This document shows positions 54,201 to 62,300 of a stretch of DNA of 64,000 bases, one piece after another. The DNA is taken from the NCBI GenBank assembly GCA_046329435.1, contig JAXLUR010000008.1:186001-250000 (forward strand), read 5' to 3'. Position 1 is the stretch's first letter; each line of letters starts with the position of its first letter. The stretch comes from M3007 sp046329435 (GTDB taxonomy: Bacteria > Bacteroidota > Bacteroidia > Chitinophagales > Saprospiraceae). The notes beneath the pieces are model-generated. The model made no database searches. It worked only from the letters and a program-made list of their open reading frames with translations, and was not told the origin of the DNA. The translations under genes were made by a program, and so were the position numbers.

Positions 54201-55440
54201 TTGTTTCTTCAAGTTTTTCCATCAATGCCCCGAACCCTGTCCCTGCCCCGACGCCAGTTTCAACAGCCGTGTCGATCAAGGCTTTACGATTTCATCTACT
54301 GGAACGGCCTGCAAAGCCTGTTTTACGCCTAAAAACCTTGGTCCCTGCGAAAAAGTGGAATGGTATATCAATGGAACAGGTCCTATTGGCGCGCTGACAA
54401 TGGGCAATGCGCCGTTCTGTTACACCTTTTCCAGTACCAATACTTATCAGGTCAGGATGGATGTGACGCGGTATAAAACCGACGGTTCGGTTTGTGCCAT
54501 GCGTTCGAAAACCCAGTTTGTCAAAATCCTGTGCGATCCCCAAAATTCGCCCTGTTCGGCCGATGTGGTGTCCAACCCCGGGTTTGATCAGGGGGCGTTG
54601 GCCGGTGGCTTAAATTCGGGCGGAGCCTCATCCGGCTGGCAGGGTGCGTACGGCGATCCCGTGGTAAAAGAAGGTTTTGGCGCCTCCGACGGCTGGTCGG
54701 TCATGCTCTCCGGCAACCGCGAATCGGCCGACGTACTAAGTCCGGCAACCGCGGCTTGCTGGGTCAAGGACACAGGAGTCATTTCGTTGCGCTTGTTGAT
54801 ATGGGCCATCGATCACATTGCCTCGGCGGGCAACAGCCAAAAACCGGGAGAAACCCTCACGCTTCGGCTCTATCGGGGCGATGTACCCAATCCGCTCAGC
54901 GACACTTGCGACGGCGTCAATTGCTTTGAACTGGTCTCGTTCCTGCCCGAGCCTGCCGACAGCAGCATCTGGTTCAATCTGGATATTCCCTATGATTTGA
55001 GCAATTGGGTGGCAGTTGACAGTTGCGGCAATCCGCTGCCCGATCCGCAGGGCGTACTGGTGCGTCCCGTATTGTACGTGACCAACTGGCTTGGATCTGA
55101 ATCCGGCGATGTATCGGAAACCCGTTCGATGGTGCTGGTCGATAATTTCTGTATCGACGGGGTATTGGTCGGCACGGGGTCGCCTTTGCAAAAAGGCCGC
55201 ATACGGCTTTTCCCCAACCCGAACGACGGCGCCTTCACCGTAGAACTGCCTGAACCGGCGCCGCCGGGCCTGCGCTTGCGGGTGATTGGCCTGACCGCGC
55301 AGTTGTTGTGGGAAAATGCTGCCGAGGCAGGCGGTACCCTGCAGACCGTTCAGGCGGGAGATTTGCCGGCCGGTTTGTATTTCCTGCAAGTCGTCGTCGA
55401 AGGGCGCGTGCAGGCCACGGTGAAATTTGTAAAACAATAG
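48211..55440 (+). CDS. Giant multidomain secreted protein (SdrD-B-like, PKD, HYR) with type A T9SS tail
   Basis: The 2409-aa protein starts at the ATG at 48211, which opens the signal peptide MRPFFVNVMLVAGFLSTLL; a TTG 12 bp upstream is not needed. After a first Cys-rich Ig-like domain, three SdrD-B/CNA-B-like domains (LGGWGFQLFDLDGNLL, ADWTVQVLDTLGNVV, SGWTLQMLDTFGNIL) alternate with carbohydrate-binding-like modules. Those modules open N-L-x-x-N-x-x-F-S and end in F-A-I-D-D. A PKD domain follows at about residues 1128-1208 (YCWDFDNNP), then HYR-type repeats (TDNCDPSPSLSC, TDDCGNESPLC) and further Cys-rich Ig-like domains. The tail is a type A sorting domain (IRLFPNPNDGAFTVEL). The role is probably extracellular binding; substrate is unknown. 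Coding around 51.06-51.54 kb has strikingly lower GC than its flanks. Confidence 0.88.
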   Translation: MRPFFVNVMLVAGFLSTLLPGRSMAQSTDCGALSLSIQDIDFACYRLYFSNQAPDCFTEINLYINEGSFGSWSVNTSGGWSATPLSDTELLLTHNSGQIPSGPGYIVDVCIAGVDSTTLTAQYIDYCPPGNSCLSWFQVAGLTDPSDASIIGTKYRECGVLPFTNQTPLGGWGFQLFDLDGNLLAETATDSTGMYRFTDLPKGQYIVKEIAQPGWTPKAPADGQVFVELDISEQRIANFGNCPPTKPPCACPAGTQPAVINLVQNGDFSGSGGFGSGYAQNTGNPPLQPGQYWIGSNPPAINGGFSSCADHTGGGNMMVVNGGPSPSTALWSQTITVTPNTPYIFETWVASLTGASPANLSLFVLINNLNVQYEVGRFFPSGTPCDWQLWCESWQTGNYNSITLSLYDLNPTASGNDFAIDDIRFRRCVNPLAGLSGVLYEACDSLPYGDQPVLADWTVQVLDTLGNVVTEIFTDSQGKYKCTYCLPPGNYYVRVVQQSGWLPSLPALGLQQVNLQSGDELVQDFSFCRIPVPPCACPVPFSPSGNLVANSNFSASGTFGSAYAQNTGNPPLLSGQYWVGNNPQTINSAFQPCTDHTSGTGNMLVAYGTPDAGTATQPIWSNTYTVAPNTYYVFSAWVNPVQSASLVLAEVTANGKSIGSFGGNLANPPTCTWTKLCGTWYSGPNTSVTLNINSVFFNWFLPAIAIDDVSFQPCLFSAPPLGDLVGVVHRSCDTIPNVDQPGLSGWTLQMLDTFGNILNEAVTDSSGAYAFADLPYGLYWVRAVAQPGWQPALPPDGQALVTVDSGNTTVQNFGFCPSCSCDSIEVIPYYLQSPSDTALYYLSVVNRDAYCFDYIQLQLDTVGEFIGWDSLQPGWAAELLNPKLLELHWSEPLLPAGASLPVIVKVSGAGEQKITASIINDSGSGQASCSRGFQNPVPTPLNDCCITPSINLIPNGSFSNGNTGFSSSYIYNCNTNLAGRYCITSNPSSVHNDFANCPDYTTGSGQMMVVNGNGPFNYGLNFWAVYPIPVQPYTNYQFIFHYTPLSDKNKPTIGFDIVYNNQHHYLTTGGVIGNKCEWFGRCVSTFYTGSSNIVNIGMSDLTHKIIGNDFAVDDMWLFPCPLPCSSSFLATTLNTCGKYQFTNTSTNPPANVQYCWDFDNNPATCESTAASPIWQFPTCGTYNVTLKVTGSNCNSSASQTITVTDNTPPTAICAPGAGYDMGNNCTLTVTPAMIDGGSFDNCQIASTSVSPTQVPCGFSTITLTVTDWCGNSSSCVTDIQAVEGIPPTALCQPSMAVDVGTDCSLQVTPNMLNAGSYDNCQIDSYSVSPEVITCGTTTVTLTVTDDCGNTGTCTTDIQIAEGQPPMITCPFGLSANCNLNVGPDVAGVATAVDNCTAAIKIEYTYSDVVFGMPGCDDYIERTWVAEDLCGNTSSCVQVISVKDNIPPDITNCPQSQSVGMDPGQCHYTFVPPSLIVTDNCDPSPSLSCTWEDPNGTIWPLNGAEQLPKGSTKIRCKATDDCGNESPLCVYTILVSDTQQPTLSCPQNVTVQSVYNAAGQCEALVNNLAPTATDNCPILSIDYLVSPSGATGQNDASGTLFNGVSTLSYTLLDCGGFVKTCSTTVTVACPPCTPVAGAPCANASDVSVQCVPNVFGQYDLSFQVLNQSGFSADRIELTAVTPFGSVGQTVFTVNLPNGSTSSPLTTTLNGLPGSTVCFKIALYRTAPNGVVLECCETAQVCVSLPECDGACNCLGADNLSFTYTGFTPNVTWAAPVPAVCGDPNPVILPCVPVGETPFAFHGVAHCDAADCIFSNFDWDVLDASGAVVLPGGPTTFSAIIGPDAYFDIYNLSANSLTPNVTYTLKVTWYCGGKICTCEVKFQLSVCDCQCFSPVSNVAITSGTLTLSAPCGSTLFQGIPCPPAGNFVKVTGKFQCVGSECLPGKIVNYTLTGPNGPVTSGAVLATPFFSINLLPQQLYAVGQYTLTMTGECNGQPCTPCFFKFFHQCPEPCPCPDASFNSRVDQGFTISSTGTACKACFTPKNLGPCEKVEWYINGTGPIGALTMGNAPFCYTFSSTNTYQVRMDVTRYKTDGSVCAMRSKTQFVKILCDPQNSPCSADVVSNPGFDQGALAGGLNSGGASSGWQGAYGDPVVKEGFGASDGWSVMLSGNRESADVLSPATAACWVKDTGVISLRLLIWAIDHIASAGNSQKPGETLTLRLYRGDVPNPLSDTCDGVNCFELVSFLPEPADSSIWFNLDIPYDLSNWVAVDSCGNPLPDPQGVLVRPVLYVTNWLGSESGDVSETRSMVLVDNFCIDGVLVGTGSPLQKGRIRLFPNPNDGAFTVELPEPAPPGLRLRVIGLTAQLLWENAAEAGGTLQTVQAGDLPAGLYFLQVVVEGRVQATVKFVKQ

Positions 55441-55700
55441 AAGATCGAATCTGAAACATGGGTCATGTGAATTAGAGGTTTTCGAGGACAGAATATTTTT
55501 TGACAGGATAAACAGGATTTACAGGATATACGCCGGCTCCGCCGGCTTACCTGCACACGGCAGCAAGGCCGCCATGAATCGATCCTGTTTATCCTGTTTA
55601 TCCTGTCAAAAAATATTCTGTCCTCGGAAATCCCTGATTCAAGTTGTGCCAAAAACTCTTTTTGCCATGAAAACCTGCCTTTTTGCATGTTCGGCGGCTT
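55371..55700 (+). repeat. Direct repeat, copy 1 of a ~325-bp duplicated segment
   Basis: This segment covers the last 23 codons of the giant gene, the whole intergenic element and the first codons of a small secreted gene. It is nearly identical to 63603-63923, with a handful of substitutions and one extra 9-bp unit here. Both copies sit after a type A T9SS gene and before an ORF starting MKTCLFAC. Confidence 0.92.
55483..55626. mobile_element. MITE-like element with perfect 36-bp inverted repeats, copy 1
   Basis: The arms 55483-55518 and 55591-55626 are perfect reverse complements of 36 bp. They contain the short motif ACAGGAT in tandem and begin and end CGAGGACAG / CTGTCCTCG. The 72-bp core holds a small GCCGGC palindrome. 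The element encodes no protein. A clear target-site duplication was not found, so mobility is inferred. Confidence 0.65.
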
Positions 55701-55759
55701 TCATGCTCTGCGCCGCGGTTCCTGTCACCGCTCAATTTTGGAGCAACAGCGCAGGGTAA
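55667..55759 (+). pseudogene. Truncated secreted-protein gene, signal peptide only
   Basis: The 30-codon ORF starts MKTCLFACSAAFMLCAAVPV, ends TAQFWSNSAG and then stops. It is a complete signal peptide plus seven residues. The same start, embedded in the same duplicated flank, opens a longer frame at 63890, so this looks like the decayed 5' end of a paralogous gene. Confidence 0.7.
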
Positions 55760-55823
55760 CAAAAGTCCTGCGAACCGGATATATGGCGGAACTCAACCCG
55801 ATTAATCTGAAATTCTCCACAAC

Positions 55824-56150
55824 ATGAAACGCATCCTGCTCCTTTACTTTGTCCTGACCGGCCTGTGCCGGGCGGCCGCTCAGTTCACGCCTCCCGTCAA
55901 AATTGCCTACTCCCCGTTTTATGAATACCACCATCGGCCTTACGATTGGGACGGGGACGGCGACCTCGACTATATCGGCGGACTCGACTATTCTATCCTG
56001 CATTTGTACGAAAATACCGGGGCGGGGCACATCGCCAATCCCGTGGTGATCGACACCTTCCCGTTCAATTATTCCCTGCTGGACGGCACGTTGTTTGCCG
56101 ACCTCAACGGCGACGGTCGGGCGGCCTGCGCATTATTTATCAAAATTTGA
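55824..56150 (+). pseudogene. Truncated FG-GAP/VCBS repeat secreted protein
   Basis: The 108-codon ORF has a signal peptide (MKRILLLYFVLTGLCRAAAQ) and a first FG-GAP-type repeat with Ca-binding-like DWDGDGDLDY, then FADLNGDGR, and stops within the second repeat. Intact family members are many times longer, so this is read as the 5' remnant of a larger gene. After the stop, the other frames show no continuing FG-GAP pattern, so loss by deletion is more likely than a single frameshift. Confidence 0.65.
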
Positions 56151-56222
56151 GTTTGTCGCGGTTGATCCGGAATGATCTGAGGCGCCGTATCGCGCGATTT
56201 TTCATCCTTAAATTATCACTGC

Positions 56223-59099
56223 ATGAAAAAATCACTTGTTGTTGCTTTGTTCGGGCTGTTGGCCTGCGCGGGACTGCCGGGCCAGAATTGTGCCGTAGGG
56301 CTCGTCGACCTGCTCACCCAGGCCGACGTAGACAATTTTCCCATCAACTACCCGGGCTGCAGCGTCATCGAAGGCCATGTGCGAATCGGCTACCTGGGAA
56401 GCCCGGGTTCCGATATCGTCAACCTGAACGGGCTGAGCGGGCTAACCGCCATTACTGGAGACCTGGAAATCCATGTCAATCCCCAGTTGGCCAACCTGGA
56501 CGGATTGAGCAATATCACGTCGGTCGGCGGTAACCTCTCGATCATCGCCAACGACGCGCTGGGCAGCCTGGGCGGACTAAGCAATCTTACTTCGGTTGGC
56601 GGCGATCTGACCCTGGATAGTCAACCCTTGATCGCCGATCTGAGCGGTCTGCAAAATCTCGTCAGTGTCAGGAGCCTCTACCTCGGCAATTTGCCGCAGC
56701 TCAGCGACCTGAACGCCCTGGCCGGCCTCACTTCGCTCGACGGATTGCTTCGGCTGTACAATTTGCCCCAGCTCTCGAGTTTGGGAGGGTTGCAGAACAT
56801 CCAAAACATCGGGATCTCGCTGGAATTGTATTACCTCCCCCTGATTGACGATTTGAGCGGCTTTTCCAGCCTGACCACCACGAGAGGGATCGTGGTGGTC
56901 GAGATGCCTTTGCTGACGAACCTGAATGGACTGTCCAACGTAACCCTGGTGCCCGAGGGGAGCCTGAGTTTTACAAACAACCCCCTCCTGGTCAGCCTGA
57001 ATGGTCCGCACTATCCGGCCACGGCCGGGCAAATTTTCATCCAAAACAATGACGCCCTGACTGACCTGAGCGCGCTGGCAAACATCACCGCGGCACAAAA
57101 CGCCTATGTTTTAGATAACGATGCCCTGTCGAGCCTGAACGGTCTGAACCAGCTCGGCATCCTGAGCGACGGGAGCGGTGAAGTTTCCCTGCGTATTTCC
57201 GGCAATCCCGCGCTGACCAGTCTCGACGCCCTGGAAAGCCTGCTGTCGGTGTCGATCATTGAGATCAGCGGCAACGCCTCGCTGTCCGATTGTTCCGTTT
57301 TCGCTGTCTGCGATCACCTGCTCAATGCGCCCACTTCAATTTCGGTCTTCGGCAATGCCCCCGGTTGCAACACCCCGGCGGAAGTGGCCGCCCAGTGCGG
57401 CAGCACGCCCGTGCTCGCCGAAGTGCATCTCGACCTCGACGGTGATTGTCAGGCTGATGCTGCCGAACCGCGGGCGGAGGGGGTGCAGGTCCGCCTCAAT
57501 GGTTCGGCCCAGACGATCCTGGCTGCCACCGACGCGGCCGGACAAGTGCGTTTCGGATACCTCGACAACGGGCCCTTCGCGCTGCAACTGCCCCAATTTC
57601 CCATGGGCCTTTGGGCGGTATGCCAGGAGCCTCTCGTGTTGAATCCCGCAGACTTTGCCGACACGGTGAAAGCCGCTTTGTTGCTCACGCCGACCCAACA
57701 GTGCCCCGAGCTGACCGTCGATCTGGGCCTTCCTTCCTTTTTCCGCACCTGTCTGACAAGTTCCCAGGTCGAGGTCTCGACCCGGAACACGGGCACGGTT
57801 ACGGCCCAGGGCGTACAAACGGCGGTCGTGTTGCCGCCGGGCCTGGAGATCGTGTCGGCCGAACCGCCGGTCGCTTCGCAAAACGGCGACACGTATTATT
57901 TCAACCTCGGCGACCTGCCGCCTTTCGCCGAAGCGCCCGTGCATCTGACGGTAAAAACCAGTTGCGACGGCGTCACCATCGGCCAGGCTTTTTGCCTCGA
58001 AGCCTCCGCCACCCTCGAAAACCCCTGCCCCGGCACGCAGCCCGCATCTTTTCAGATCAAACTGACGGCAGAATGCCTGAACGACCAGACGCTGCGCTTT
58101 ACGCTGAAAAATGTCGGCGATGCGCCGATGACTTCTTCGCATACGTACAAGATTTTCAGGAACGAGGCGGAAGTCCAATCCGGCCCGTTTCAGCTCGCCG
58201 CCCAGCAAAGCCTGGACGTGGATCTGCCGGCCGACGGCGCGACTTACCGCATGGAGGCTGTGAAATTGGCCGACGGTACCCAGACCGCCGTCTCACTCGA
58301 AGGATGCAACGGCCTCACACCGGGCTTCGTCACCGGGTACTGGCAGGACCAGGGCCCGCTGGAATACGATTTTGGCTGCCGCGAGACGATCGGCTCTTTC
58401 GACCCCAACCTGAAATCGGCCGTTCCGACCGGCGTGGATTGGGACCACCGTATCGCCGCCGACCGGCCGCTGCAGTATACCATCGATTTTCAAAATACCG
58501 GCACGGACACGGCCTTCAGGGTGCTGCTGCGCGATCAATTGCCTGCGGGCCTGGATATCAACAGCTTCCGGCCGCTGGCCTATTCGCACCCCTGCAACTG
58601 GTCCATCCGCGGCCTGAACACACTGGAAGTGCTGTTCTCGCCTATCGCACTGCCCGACCAAAACACCGACGAACCGGCTTCGCACGGCTTTTTCAGCTTT
58701 CAGATCATGCCCAAACCGAACCTGCCCTCGGGCACAAATTTGTATAACACAGCCTCCATCATTTTCGACTTCAATACGCCTGTCCTGACCAATACCGTCT
58801 GGCACCGCATCGGCCAACTGTCAGTAGCCGTGGACGAGGCCTCGCCTGCATCCGCCGGTTGGACATTGTGGGGCAACCCGCTCCGCGACGCGGCGGTTTT
58901 TCACGCCGGGCAAACACCCATGGGCGAACAGCGCTTTGAACTGTACGATGCGAACGGGACGCCGGTGCGCCGCGAGCGATTCCGGGGCGATCAGTATGAA
59001 TTCCGACGCGAGGGACTGCCCGCCGGGTTTTATTTCTTCCGGATCGGCGATGTGCAGGGCCGGACGGTTTCGGGAAAAATTATGATTGCGGACCAGTAG
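56223..59099 (+). CDS. Secreted leucine-rich repeat protein with DUF11-like domains and type A T9SS tail
   Basis: The 958-aa protein has a signal peptide (MKKSLVVALFGLLACAGLPG). About a dozen receptor-L-domain-like leucine-rich repeats follow at roughly residues 45-350 (LDGLSNITSVGGNLSI, LSGLQNLVSVRSLYL). A CNA-B/SdrD-like domain at about 395-470 begins with LDLDGDCQADAAEPRA. DUF11-like Ig domains (about 495-690) and a DUF7619-like domain (about 715-865; GSFDPNLKSAVPTG, LQYTIDFQNTGTDTAF) come next. The protein ends in a type A sorting domain of about 80 residues (FELYDANGTPVRRERF, GLPAGFYFFRIGD). LRR proteins of this kind are surface-attached binding proteins. Target unknown. A strong terminator follows the stop. 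Confidence 0.9.
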   Translation: MKKSLVVALFGLLACAGLPGQNCAVGLVDLLTQADVDNFPINYPGCSVIEGHVRIGYLGSPGSDIVNLNGLSGLTAITGDLEIHVNPQLANLDGLSNITSVGGNLSIIANDALGSLGGLSNLTSVGGDLTLDSQPLIADLSGLQNLVSVRSLYLGNLPQLSDLNALAGLTSLDGLLRLYNLPQLSSLGGLQNIQNIGISLELYYLPLIDDLSGFSSLTTTRGIVVVEMPLLTNLNGLSNVTLVPEGSLSFTNNPLLVSLNGPHYPATAGQIFIQNNDALTDLSALANITAAQNAYVLDNDALSSLNGLNQLGILSDGSGEVSLRISGNPALTSLDALESLLSVSIIEISGNASLSDCSVFAVCDHLLNAPTSISVFGNAPGCNTPAEVAAQCGSTPVLAEVHLDLDGDCQADAAEPRAEGVQVRLNGSAQTILAATDAAGQVRFGYLDNGPFALQLPQFPMGLWAVCQEPLVLNPADFADTVKAALLLTPTQQCPELTVDLGLPSFFRTCLTSSQVEVSTRNTGTVTAQGVQTAVVLPPGLEIVSAEPPVASQNGDTYYFNLGDLPPFAEAPVHLTVKTSCDGVTIGQAFCLEASATLENPCPGTQPASFQIKLTAECLNDQTLRFTLKNVGDAPMTSSHTYKIFRNEAEVQSGPFQLAAQQSLDVDLPADGATYRMEAVKLADGTQTAVSLEGCNGLTPGFVTGYWQDQGPLEYDFGCRETIGSFDPNLKSAVPTGVDWDHRIAADRPLQYTIDFQNTGTDTAFRVLLRDQLPAGLDINSFRPLAYSHPCNWSIRGLNTLEVLFSPIALPDQNTDEPASHGFFSFQIMPKPNLPSGTNLYNTASIIFDFNTPVLTNTVWHRIGQLSVAVDEASPASAGWTLWGNPLRDAAVFHAGQTPMGEQRFELYDANGTPVRRERFRGDQYEFRREGLPAGFYFFRIGDVQGRTVSGKIMIADQ

Positions 59100-59173
59100 G
59101 GCTTGAGAAGAACAGTAATCAGGGTGAAATATCTCGTAAAGCAGTTGATCAGTGCACAAATAGCAGTTCTCCC

Positions 59174-59226
59174 AGGATTCGGCAGCGTGAACTTGACCGC
59201 GTGTGCTGCCGAATCCTTTTTCTTTT
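59174..59226 (+). terminator. Intrinsic terminator after the LRR gene
   Basis: A perfect 13-bp stem (59174-59186 with 59205-59217) is followed by TTTTTCTTTT. It separates the LRR gene from the next secreted-protein gene. Confidence 0.9.
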
Positions 59227-59307
59227 CGGCAAAACGGTAACAAAATGTCGCTACCCGGGATGAACTGGGTAATTCAAACCACAATGAAAGCTCAAAATCA
59301 AATTCCA

Positions 59308-62300
59308 ATGAAAATACAGCATCTGTTTATCCTCCTGGTCTCTTTTGTTGCAACCCGGGCATCCGCTCAAAACTGGTCGCAGCAAATCAGCGGAACCAGC
59401 GAACACCTGATCTCCATTTCCTTCACCGACGATCTCCACGGTTGCGTGGTCGGTTACGGCGGCGTTATCCTGAAAACGGTGAACGGCGGTGCGTCCTGGA
59501 CGCCGCAAAACAGCGGAACCACGGATCGTTTTTACTCCGTTTATTTCACCAGCGCCAACACCGGCTGGGCGGTGGGCGATGCGGGGCTGATCCGAAAAAC
59601 CGTTGACGGAGGGGCATCTTGGACGGCGGTCAATCCGCCGGTTTCCGCCGATTTCCGGGTCGTCTGGTTTCTGGATGCCAACACCGGCTTTATTGGTGGT
59701 GGCTTCTCTAGTGCCCTCACCACCATTTTGAAAACAACCGACGGCGGCAACACCTGGACCGACATTTCGCCGGTTAATCTGTTCCCTCAACAAGTCGTCT
59801 ACGGCATTTTCTTTACCAGTCCGGGCACCGGATACGCCGTCGATTATGACGGCCGCCTCCTCAAAACCACCAATGGTGGCGTCAGCTGGACTGCCCAGAC
59901 CATTGCTCCGAACTATAACCTGCACGCGATCTATTTCACGGATGCAAATACGGGATACGTGTCGGGTGGAAATATTCCGGGTAATTCCGGCGTCATCCTG
60001 AAAACGGTGAACGGTGGCAATACCTGGAGTACGTATAGCCTCACGAACGGATTCCTGACAGACATCAAATTTCTGGATGCCAATACGGGCTATGCCATCG
60101 GTGGAAGTCTGGCCAACAACAGCAGCATCATTTTAAAAACCACCGATGCAGGCAACACCTGGTCTGCGGAAAACACCTCCTCCAGCCGCCAGTTTCGCGC
60201 ATTTTTCCCCAGCGGCCAGGCGGGTTATTCCTGCGGATTGGACGGAACAATCCTGAAACTGTCGAGCCCCGCGCAGCCCTGCGACAACACATTCATCCAG
60301 TCGCTGACCAACATGGGCGGCTCGCAGCCCAATATTTTCCCCGACCCCAGCGGCGATTTCTATGCCACGGGCATGCGCAACGACAGCATCGTGATCGTCC
60401 GTTTCGACCAGGGCGGTACGCCCCTCTGGGCGCGGGTCTTTCGCCTCGGCAACGACGTGTTGCAGATCCGCGACATGTTTGTGGACGACTCGGGCGACCT
60501 GATCGGCGTGGCGTTTTACGAAACCACTTTTCTCAGCGAAATCCGCTCCGCGGCATTCCGCTACAACATCGCCAGTCAATCTTTCGTGTGGGTCCGGTAC
60601 TTGGCCGGGGTGAATTATTCCAATATACACAATGTGAGCGGCGGCGACTGTGTGGCGACAGGGACGGAGTCGAGCGGCAGCACGCATTTGATCCGGCTCG
60701 ATAAAAATTCCGGCGCGGTGAGCGGGTACAATCTCGTGGGCGATGGCGGCGACTATTATTCGACGGTGTACAACGGCGTTTTATACGGCGCCTGCCGCCG
60801 GTATTACAACGGGTTTCAGGCTTCCGTCTTTGCGCATGATGTGAACTCGGGCGCTTTTTTGTGGCAAAATTTGATCATTTCGGAAGATGTCGGTTTTAAC
60901 ACCAGAATGTATCCGGTGAAACCCGTGATTGACAACAATGAAATCGTGGTGCTGGCCTCCGGCGATCTGCAGGGTTTTGACGTCTATCCAAACGGCCCCG
61001 TGGAGCTCGTACTGGCCAAAACGAGCCTGAGCGGCGATGTTTTGTGGACCAAACAGTACATCGTGGCGGGTTTTGACAGGCCCGTGGGCACGGCCGTGGT
61101 GTCCACTGACGGGGGCTACTACCTGGTGGCCAACCTGTATTCGGAGGCTTTGGGCAACCACGCATACAGCGTTTTGATCAAAACAGATAAACAGGGTCAG
61201 GTGCAATGGGCCAAACGCCTCGGCATTTCCGGAAAGAACATCGCCAAAAACGTCATGGAGCGCGACGGCTTCCTGTACCTCACCATGGCCTCGGACAGCT
61301 ACGGGCCCAACGATTTGCTCCTGCTCAAACTGGATCAGAACGGCAACACGGAAACGGGTTGCGACTTCGTGCAGCCCATAGCGGTCGAAACCGTGCCGTT
61401 GGCCAATTTTCAACAAGCCCGAAACTATGACCCATTCGCCAGCGGTATCTCCCTGACGCTCCAAAGCGCTGTTTCGGCCGAAACTGATCTGGAAACGGTG
61501 ACGTATTGCAATACGCCCTGTATCTGCCCCGGTCTTTTTGTCTCCGTCGGCCCCGATACGACCATCTGTGCGGGCGAGAGCGTTCAACTGACTTATTCGA
61601 GCAATGGCAATTTTACCAGATTCAACTGGTCGCCGGCGGCGGGGCTGAGCTGCACCGATTGTTCCACGCCCACGGCATCGCCGGCCAGCACCACGGTGTA
61701 TCACCTGGAAGCCACGGCCGAGGACGGCTGCATCAAATACGACAGCGTGACCATTGTGGTCAATGCGCCCTCCGCATTTACCCAAAACGTCACGACCTGT
61801 GAAAACGAACCGTTTGTCTTTAACGGAAACGTCTATGCCGCCAGCGGTACTTACACCGACTTGTTCACCGCCGCCAACGGTTGCGACAGTTTGGTGACCA
61901 CGAATCTTGTCGTTTTGCCGCTGCCGACGCGAGACGAGACGATTGAATTCTGTGCGGGCGAATCGGTGGTGATCGGTGGAACGACGTACACGCAGTCGGG
62001 CACGGTGGTGCAAACCCAGCCGGGCGTGGGCGCCGCCTGCGACACGGTGGTGACCTATACGCTGAACGTGTTGCCTTTGCCGACGCGGGCCGAGACGATC
62101 GAATTCTGTGCCGGCGAGTCGGTGGTGATCGGTGGAACGACGTACACGCAGCCGGGCACGGTGGTCGAAACCCTGCCGGGTCTGGGCGCTGCCTGCGATA
62201 CGGTGGTGACGTACACGCTGACCGTGTTGCCCCTGCCTACACGCGCCGAGACAATCGGATTCTGCGCGGGCGAGTCGGTTACGATAGGCGGAACGACGTA

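Noticed and set aside
55574..55666. N-terminal extension of the short secreted ORF beginning MNRSCLSCLSC
   Set aside because: It is translated from the inverted-repeat element itself. The ATG at 55667 starts a proper signal peptide that is conserved in copy 2.
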